Notes under the pieces: generated by a model
The model's input: only the letters and a program-made list of their open reading frames with translations
The model's database searches: none
What the model was told of the DNA's origin: nothing
NCBI RefSeq assembly: GCF_000005505.3
Contig: NC_016131.3
Location: 52,747,355 to 52,811,354, forward strand
DNA: 64,000 nt
Origin: Brachypodium distachyon
Lineage: Eukaryota > Streptophyta > Magnoliopsida > Poales > Poaceae
Direction of reading: 5' to 3'
Translations under genes and position numbers: made by a program
Shown: positions 56,814 through 64,000 of the stretch, piece by piece
How positions within the stretch are numbered: position 1 is the stretch's first letter
Layout: every line of letters starts with the position of its first letter

Positions 56814-59800
56814 ATGGACGTCGACGCGGGTGCCGTGGTGAGTTCTTCGCGGAGAATTTGACGAATCTGGGTTGCATTTTGCTGTGGGTTGTTGGGGGGC
56901 TGGATCCTTGGGATTGGGAGCCTCGGGTCTCATGCGTTTCGGTTCGTGTGCAGAAGTCTGGGAGGCACGGGGGCGGGCAGGTGTGCCAGATCTGCGGCGA
57001 CGGCGTGGGCACCACGGCGGACGGCGAGGTGTTCGCCCCGTGCGACGTCTGCGGCTTCCCGGTATGCCGGCCGTGCTACGAGTACGAGCGCAAGGACGGC
57101 ACCCAGGCGTGCCCGCAGTGCAAGACCAAGTACAAGCGCCATAAAGGTAACGATTGTCATTCGCCCTCCTCTCCTTCTCCACTGATCTCTGTCGGTGCCT
57201 GCAATCCAAGTGTAGTTGAGAGCAACCGAGAAGTTCAGATTTATAGTTAAGAACATCGAAAATCAGAATTCCTTTTACTCAGTAGATCTTACAGCATTCT
57301 TGTAGGGAAGCTAACATAAGGTCTTGTGTTTCTCTGAATTTTTAGAATGCTGTAGCCTCAAATATGTGTGCGTGAATTGTAGTTATGATTCCACGTTCTG
57401 TACGTCCTAGTCATGAACTGAAATGAGGGTTGAAACCTTTTGTTAAGTCTTTGCTGACTTGTGCATGAATTATTTAGGGAGCCCAGCGATCCGTGGGGAG
57501 GAGGGTGATGATACTGATGCTGATGATGGCAGTGACTTCAACTACCCTGCATCTGGCACCGAGGACGAGAAGCAGAAGATCGCTGATAGGATGCGCAGCT
57601 GGCGCATGAATGCAGGGGGTAGTGGGGATGTTGGCCGTTCTATCGGGCTCGCCAAGTATGACAGCGGCGAGATCGGGCTCTCCAAGTATGACAGTGGCGA
57701 GATCCCCCGGGGATACATCCCTTCCGTGACTAATAGCCAGGTTGGTGCTAAAGATTATAATAGGTTGTGCTAAGAATTTGTCGGGTATGCACTATACCTT
57801 AGTTTCTTGAATTGGTCCTTGCAGATCTCAGGAGAAATCCCTGGAGCTTCCCCTGATCATCATATGATGTCCCCTACAGGGAACATTGGCAAACGTGTTC
57901 CATTTCCCTATGTGAACCATTCACGTATGCTTGTTTCTTGCCATGATCTCTCGTGTTTCATTTTGCGACACCTGTTTGAAATGTGAAGATATGATTATTG
58001 TTTTTGCTCATTGCCAGCAAATCCGTCAAGGGAGTTCTCTGGTAGTATTGGGAATGTTGCCTGGAAAGAGAGAGTTGATGGCTGGAAAATGAAGCAGGAC
58101 AAGGGTGCAATTCCCATGACTAATGGCACAAGCATTGCTCCCTCTGAAGGCCGGGGAGCTGCTGATGATGCATCTACTGAATACAACATGGAAGACGCTT
58201 TACTGTGAGTTCCAGCATCCTCCTCTCAGTTATCAAATTTTACAGCATTATCTGCTCTTTGTCAGCAAAGAGCCTGCTTGAACTTACTTAGGAGGTTACC
58301 TTTATACTTGCACAACTAATAAACCTTTCTGTTATAGGAATATTGGACATTGTGTTCTTCTTATCACAAAATTTTCTCCTATTCTCCTGTAACTTTAATT
58401 TTATGCCATTTGAATTGCAGGAATGATGAAACTCGGCAGCCTCTGTCTAGAAAAGTTCCCCTTCCTTCATCAAGAATAAATCCATACAGAATGGTTATTG
58501 TTCTGCGATTGGTTATTCTAAGCATCTTCCTGCACTACCGTATCACGAATCCTGTGCGTAATGCATACCCGCTGTGGCTTTTATCTGTCATATGCGAGAT
58601 CTGGTTTGCTTTATCCTGGATATTGGATCAGTTCCCAAAGTGGTTTCCAATCAACCGTGAGACCTACCTTGATAGACTGGCTTTAAGGTGAACTTATCAG
58701 TTCTTTTGTACTTAGTGCGAGCACATACTTTGCTTATTAATTATTCCTGATGCTGTTACTATTTCATTTTGGGTAACAGGTATGACAGAGAAGGTGAACC
58801 ATCTCAGTTGGCTGCTGTTGACATTTTTGTCAGTACGGTCGACCCCATGAAGGAGCCACCTATTGTCACTGCCAACACTGTGCTATCAATTCTTGCTGTT
58901 GATTATCCTGTGGACAAGGTCTCTTGCTATGTATCTGATGATGGAGCTGCAATGCTGACCTTTGACGCATTGGCTGAGACTTCAGAGTTTGCTAGGAAAT
59001 GGGTGCCATTCGTTAAGAAGTATAACATTGAACCAAGAGCTCCTGAGTGGTACTTTTGCCAGAAAATTGATTACTTGAAAGACAAAGTTCACCCTTCATT
59101 TGTTAAAGACCGCCGTGCCATGAAGGTGTGTTTGCTGAGTAAACATATAGATATTGATTTCACCTTTTTCTGATTCAATGCTAATGTGTCTTATAAAAAC
59201 ATTGCAGAGAGAATATGAAGAATTTAAAATTAGGATAAATGGCCTAGTTGCTAAGGCAACGAAAGTCCCTGAGGAAGGATGGATCATGCAAGATGGTACA
59301 CCATGGCCAGGAAACAATACCAGGGACCATCCTGGAATGATTCAGGTTAGTGTATTTCCAGCATGTAGTATTACTCAATTAACAGCTAGACATGTCTTTT
59401 TTGGTTGCTATTTTTGTCTTTTGCTCTTTAAAAGGTCATTGCTTGGCTAATTACTCTCTTTTTTATGCTTGGCTAACTCCTCTTTTTCATCATTCTCAGG
59501 TTTTCCTTGGTCACAGTGGTGGCCTTGATACTGAGGGTAATGAGCTCCCCCGTTTGGTTTATGTATCTCGTGAGAAGCGTCCTGGATTCCAGCATCACAA
59601 GAAAGCTGGCGCCATGAATGCTCTTGTGAGTGATAAAAGTTAAATGTTACTCCAACTGGAGTTAAAATTGTCTACTTCTTTTCCATTTCTTGGTTCTAAC
59701 TGCAGATTAATGTTTTCAACAGGTCCGTGTCTCTGCTGTCCTTACTAATGGGCAATACATGTTGAATCTTGATTGTGATCACTACATCAACAACAGCAAG

Positions 59801-61907
59801 GCTATCCGGGAAGCTATGTGTTTCCTTATGGATCCAAACCTAGGAAGGGGTGTCTGTTATGTTCAGTTCCCACAAAGATTCGATGGTATTGATAGGAATG
59901 ATCGATATGCAAACAGGAACACTGTGTTTTTTGATGTAAGTACGCAATCCTCCCCCTTATCTGAATTCAGTGGTGTCCAGTAATCATAGCTTAATAAGTG
60001 ATGCTAAGAGCCTAAGATTTGATGGAGTAGTTCAAAATCCCTAATCATATCTAATAATTTGTGGGTTTCTGCTTGCTGCAGATTAACTTGAGGGGTCTTG
60101 ATGGTATTCAAGGACCAGTTTACGTCGGAACTGGTTGTGTTTTCAACAGAACAGCTATCTATGGTTATGAACCCCCAATTAAGCCGAAGAAGGGAGGTTT
60201 CTTGTCATCACTATGTGGGGGCAAGAAAAAGGCAAGCAAGTCAAAGAAAAAGAGCTCAGATAAGAAAAAGTCAAACAAGCATGTGGACAGTTCTGTCCCA
60301 GTATTCAACCTCGAAGACATAGAGGAGGGTGTTGAAGGTAACATCTATATTCTTTCATCTTCTAGAGGAGTTATACTGTTTTGTCGTATGCAGTGATTAT
60401 TGTATATTTCTGGAGTTTTAATCAACATGTATGCATATTGACACACCAATATGTGGCAGGTGCTGGATTTGATGATGAGAAATCACTTCTTATGTCTCAA
60501 ATGAGCCTGGAGAAGAGATTTGGACAGTCCGCAGCTTTTGTTGCCTCCACTTTGATGGAATATGGTGGCGTTCCTCAGTCCTCAACTCCAGAATCTCTTT
60601 TGAAAGAAGCTATCCATGTCATAAGTTGTGGCTATGAGGACAAGTCTGAATGGGGAACTGAGGTAATGTAACAATCATCCCATCAATAATGTTTACATTC
60701 ATATTTCCTATTAAACAATTTACCTAAGTATTAAAGTGAGCTATGAGTATGCAAAGCAAATTTGTGGACACCTGTAACTGTTTTTGCACAAGTTCACAAT
60801 ACAGTTTGTGCCGGCTATTGTAGATACCAATTGCAAATGAGTATGGCTAGTTCCTGTATTAACTGTATTGAGGTTGTTCTGAATTGCAGATCGGGTGGAT
60901 CTATGGTTCTGTTACAGAAGATATTCTCACCGGATTCAAGATGCATGCGCGAGGCTGGCGGTCAATCTACTGCATGCCTAAGCGCCCAGCTTTCAAGGGA
61001 TCTGCCCCCATCAATCTTTCAGATCGTCTGAACCAAGTGCTCCGGTGGGCTCTTGGTTCTGTTGAGATTCTTTTCAGCCGGCATTGCCCCTTATGGTATG
61101 GCTACGGAGGACGCCTCAAGTTCCTGGAGAGATTTGCTTACATCAACACCACCATTTACCCACTTACGTCGATCCCACTTCTAGTCTATTGTATATTGCC
61201 TGCTATCTGTCTGCTCACCGGGAAGTTCATCATGCCAGAGGTAAACATGGATCACATATTTCAGTTATTAAGTCGAAGGAGCTTGCAACAACAAAACTGA
61301 CCGAATTCATTTTGGAATGCAGATTAGCAACTTTGCCAGTATCTGGTTCATTTCTCTCTTCATTTCAATTTTCGCCACCGGTATCCTTGAGATGAGGTGG
61401 AGTGGCGTTGGCATCGACGAGTGGTGGAGGAATGAACAGTTCTGGGTTATTGGAGGTATCTCTGCCCATCTGTTTGCTGTCTTTCAGGGTCTCCTGAAGG
61501 TGCTTGCCGGCATCGACACCAACTTCACTGTCACCTCAAAGGCTAATGATGAAGAAGGTGACTTTGCTGAGCTCTACATGTTCAAGTGGACGACGCTCCT
61601 CATTCCTCCAACGACCATTTTGATCATTAACCTGGTCGGTGTCGTTGCTGGTATCTCCTACGCCATCAACAGTGGTTACCAATCATGGGGGCCGCTCTTT
61701 GGGAAGCTCTTCTTTGCGTTCTGGGTGATTGTTCACTTATACCCATTCCTCAAGGGTCTTATGGGTAAGCAGAACCGCACACCGACAATTGTCATCGTCT
61801 GGGCTATTCTCCTTGCTTCAATTTTCTCCTTGCTGTGGGTTCGCGTTGATCCGTTTACCACCCGTGTCAGTGGCCCGAATATCCAAACCTGTGGCATCAA
61901 CTGCTAG
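56814..61907 (+). CDS. CESA8: Cellulose synthase catalytic subunit, CESA3 clade (primary wall)
   Basis: It polymerises UDP-glucose into beta-1,4-glucan within plasma-membrane rosettes. Exons: 56814-56837, 56954-57146, 57478-57740, 57825-57924, 58018-58204, 58421-58687, 58780-59125, 59208-59345, 59500-59625, 59723-59935, 60082-60337, 60460-60662, 60890-61240, 61323-61907, all GT-AG and in phase, 1083 aa. Domains: a RING-type zinc finger from Cys19 (CQICGDGVG to [14 protein letters not shown]), two N-terminal membrane helices (about 265-320), the plant-conserved region, catalytic Asp in DDG (398-399), DCD (565/567), TED (Asp783) and QVLRW (821-825), then six C-terminal helices. The GINC terminus is typical of the AtCESA3 clade. 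The rice CESA8 symbol is an orthology inference from wording and presumed synteny. All catalytic residues are present. Residues around 140-155 hold a doubled KYDSGEI motif. Confidence 0.96.
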
Positions 61908-64000
61908 GAAAGTGGGAGATTGTAGAGACAGAAAATACCACAAAATTGTGTTTTCTTCAGAATACGAAAGCGCCACTGCCCGCCATTTCTGTTTTAAGTT
62001 ATAACGGGGTGGCTTTTATTTACAGCTACGTACAGACCAGAGCATGTTGCTTATCAGGAAGCTACTTGTGTTGTTGATATGTATTCTTTTGTTGATAAGT
62101 TAATACTATTTTGTTGAGTGGCTGACATTGTCAACGAGTTTTGTATCTTATGAAGGACAGAAATAAGTTATTAGTTTCCATTCTTCTATCAGTTTTCATC
62201 TAGTTTTCTCTCATCTCTCTCTCCCTCTCTCTCAGAATGTTTAAATTGGTTATTCTTTGTTTACACGAGTAACCTGGTGTTAAATACGTAGTCATCAACT
62301 TGACTGATCGATGAAGCATGTACCGAAGCTGAAACATTGTTGCAGCGAATGTAAATCCAGCGGGAAGCTAATGTGTCAAACTTGGGCGCATGAATACCTA
62401 TTAGAATTTGTATGCAATGTTCAATCCTGTGAACAAAAGGCAGAAAATTTCATACCACTTAAAAGATTCCAAAGAAACCGGACGCTAGCATTGTTGATGA
62501 CCACCTTCTGTCGGGCCTGCGACAATCTTGAACAACAATTAATTCCTCTGCGCGTACTGTACATCCAATGATTTGCGGAAGGAGACCTAGAGCTTGTCAT
62601 TGCCGAAGGATTGCCGTTAAGTTGTGCCCACCATTTAGCGGTCAGTTCATTCGGAAACGCACAGACAAGTGCGCGTATTGTGAGATCTGATGGTTCACAG
62701 TTCTTTCAATCTATCTCTGCCGGTTAGCAGTTCTGAGGTGGCGTACCATGACATCCCCAACCAAATGAGATCTGACTGATCCCATGTCGTCCTAGACGGG
62801 CAACCCGGGAGAGCCAAATCCTAGCCACCGTCCTTCCATCCTCTTTCTTCAATTGGTGGTGGCAAGCTCCTCGGGCACAGGAGGGTGGCGCGACACGGGG
62901 GCCTGGCCGAGTGGAGTTGTTGAGGCTTAGGACGGTGGCCCTTCCTGGCAACGGGGATAGCTAGTGACTAGCTCAAGATGAGCGAGCTAGGCTGAATCTG
63001 TGTTCGTCCTCTCCTTCACATGGATCAGGGGACAAGTGTTTCAGATTGGGACGTGCACGACCCACCATGGTGTCACTCCATTCCAACATTTTTTTTTGCG
63101 GGGACCATTCCAACATTTTCTGTCAAGACATGAGTAGGACAAGGGCGCCCTCTGTGTAAGGAGCCGGCTAGCGCGAGTGCAGGCTGCCGGTAGAGATGGT
63201 TGATGGTGGCATGGCAAATTTGATAGCAAGTGCACTTAATTTTTCTCGGTGAAAACCCATGATTTCGCTCTTGGCTAGATCAGGCAACATCGACGTACGT
63301 GAATCATGTTCTTGTTGAAGGTTTTGGCTTGTTTGACCGGTTTGGTTAGACTCAACATTGTTGATCTTTTCTTGAAGATGTTGTCTTAGAGTACCACGTC
63401 TTGTGTTGATCCCACGTCATTCCTACTACTTAATTTGGTCCCCGGCAATTGGTTTGTGGGTAGATGGAGAAGATGGTTGTCACGGCTCGTCTATAGAAAA
63501 TTGCCTCTATTTTTTTAAGCTGATGTGTTCGATTTTGATGCCTAACATCTTTTTAATAAAAATAATGCCATGTATCCCAGAATGCAACTTTTCATTTTTT
63601 TAAAAAGAATAATACCGTTTTTTGGTGGGTTCTATAGGGAATATCGGAAATAAGATTTCGTTTTTGTATGTGAAAAAACTTTTCATTATTATTGCCAAAG
63701 AACGTTCGAAAAAATTCAACCGCAGAATAAATGGTCTCGTTTATAAGGAAAACCTGGCATAAATACCCAACAATAGATGAACACACAGAAAAAACCCTAG
63801 TTTGGAGGTACGGTTAAGAAGATCTAGAAAGTAGAAAGAATAACTACAACATAAGGAACATCGTCTGATCCGGAACGAGAGCACCCAAGCCGAAGGGCAC
63901 CACCTGGTGCATCTCAATTTCGACATACACGATCACTCCACCCTTGAAAAACCCCTTGTGCCGTCTCTCCATTCGCTTGATCCTCGGCATGTGAAAAAAA
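61908..64000. other. CesA 3' flank and right edge
   Basis: The first 350 bp are probably CesA 3' UTR. Beyond it I see no certain gene. A short minus-strand frame entering from the right edge (about 63870-63994, beginning MPRIKRMERRHKGFF) is open but too short to identify. A CT-rich run (ctctctctccctctctctc) lies near 62214-62234. Confidence 0.45.

Noticed and set aside
63870..63994. Short minus-strand frame entering from the right edge (MPRIKRMERRHKGFF...)
   Set aside because: Too short, and no family is recognised; the next gene would lie outside the window, so it is not called.

Overview
The window is nuclear DNA from a grass. Genes carry GT-AG introns, 5' exons are GC-rich, and the spaces between genes are full of grass-type MITEs with Stowaway ends, LINE tails and other small repeats. 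Nine protein genes in 64 kb, with no large intact retrotransposon, points to a compact pooid genome such as Brachypodium. The species is an inference and was not tested. From memory, rice keeps CESA8, OST48 and EmBP-1 on chromosome 7, so the block looks colinear with that region.

Layout, left to right: an L-type lectin receptor kinase (minus, cut by the left edge); an EmBP-1-like bZIP factor (minus, 9 exons); an MFS transporter (plus, 4 exons); the OST48 subunit of oligosaccharyltransferase (plus, 13 exons, one GC-AG intron); a SIP/raffinose-synthase-family GH36 enzyme (minus, 6 coding exons); a 9-kb gene-free stretch with nested MITEs; a Lines-family protein (minus, 12 exons); an F-box protein (minus); a group 4 remorin (minus, 2 exons); a 7-kb stretch holding a decayed Harbinger-like element with an ORF1-type pseudogene; a CESA3-clade cellulose synthase (plus, 14 coding exons); and 2 kb with no recognisable gene. 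I assembled every multi-exon model by hand. Splice-site consensus, reading phase and family similarity agree throughout, and the derived lengths (377, 487, 438, 760, 694, 264 and 1083 aa) are plausible for their families.

The genes are not a functional cluster; this is an ordinary chromosomal segment. There are thematic links: cell-surface and wall functions (LecRK, remorin, CesA), secretory glycosylation (OST48), and two genes tied to ABA or seed biology (the EmBP-1-like bZIP and the SIP enzyme), each with G-box or ABRE-like elements upstream. I found no undescribed system. The best leads are the GC-AG intron in OST48, a stop-free 99-nt remorin intron that could be retained, the triple-nested MITE stack near 31-32 kb, the Harbinger-like relic at 52-54 kb, and the uncharacterised plant Lines homologue.
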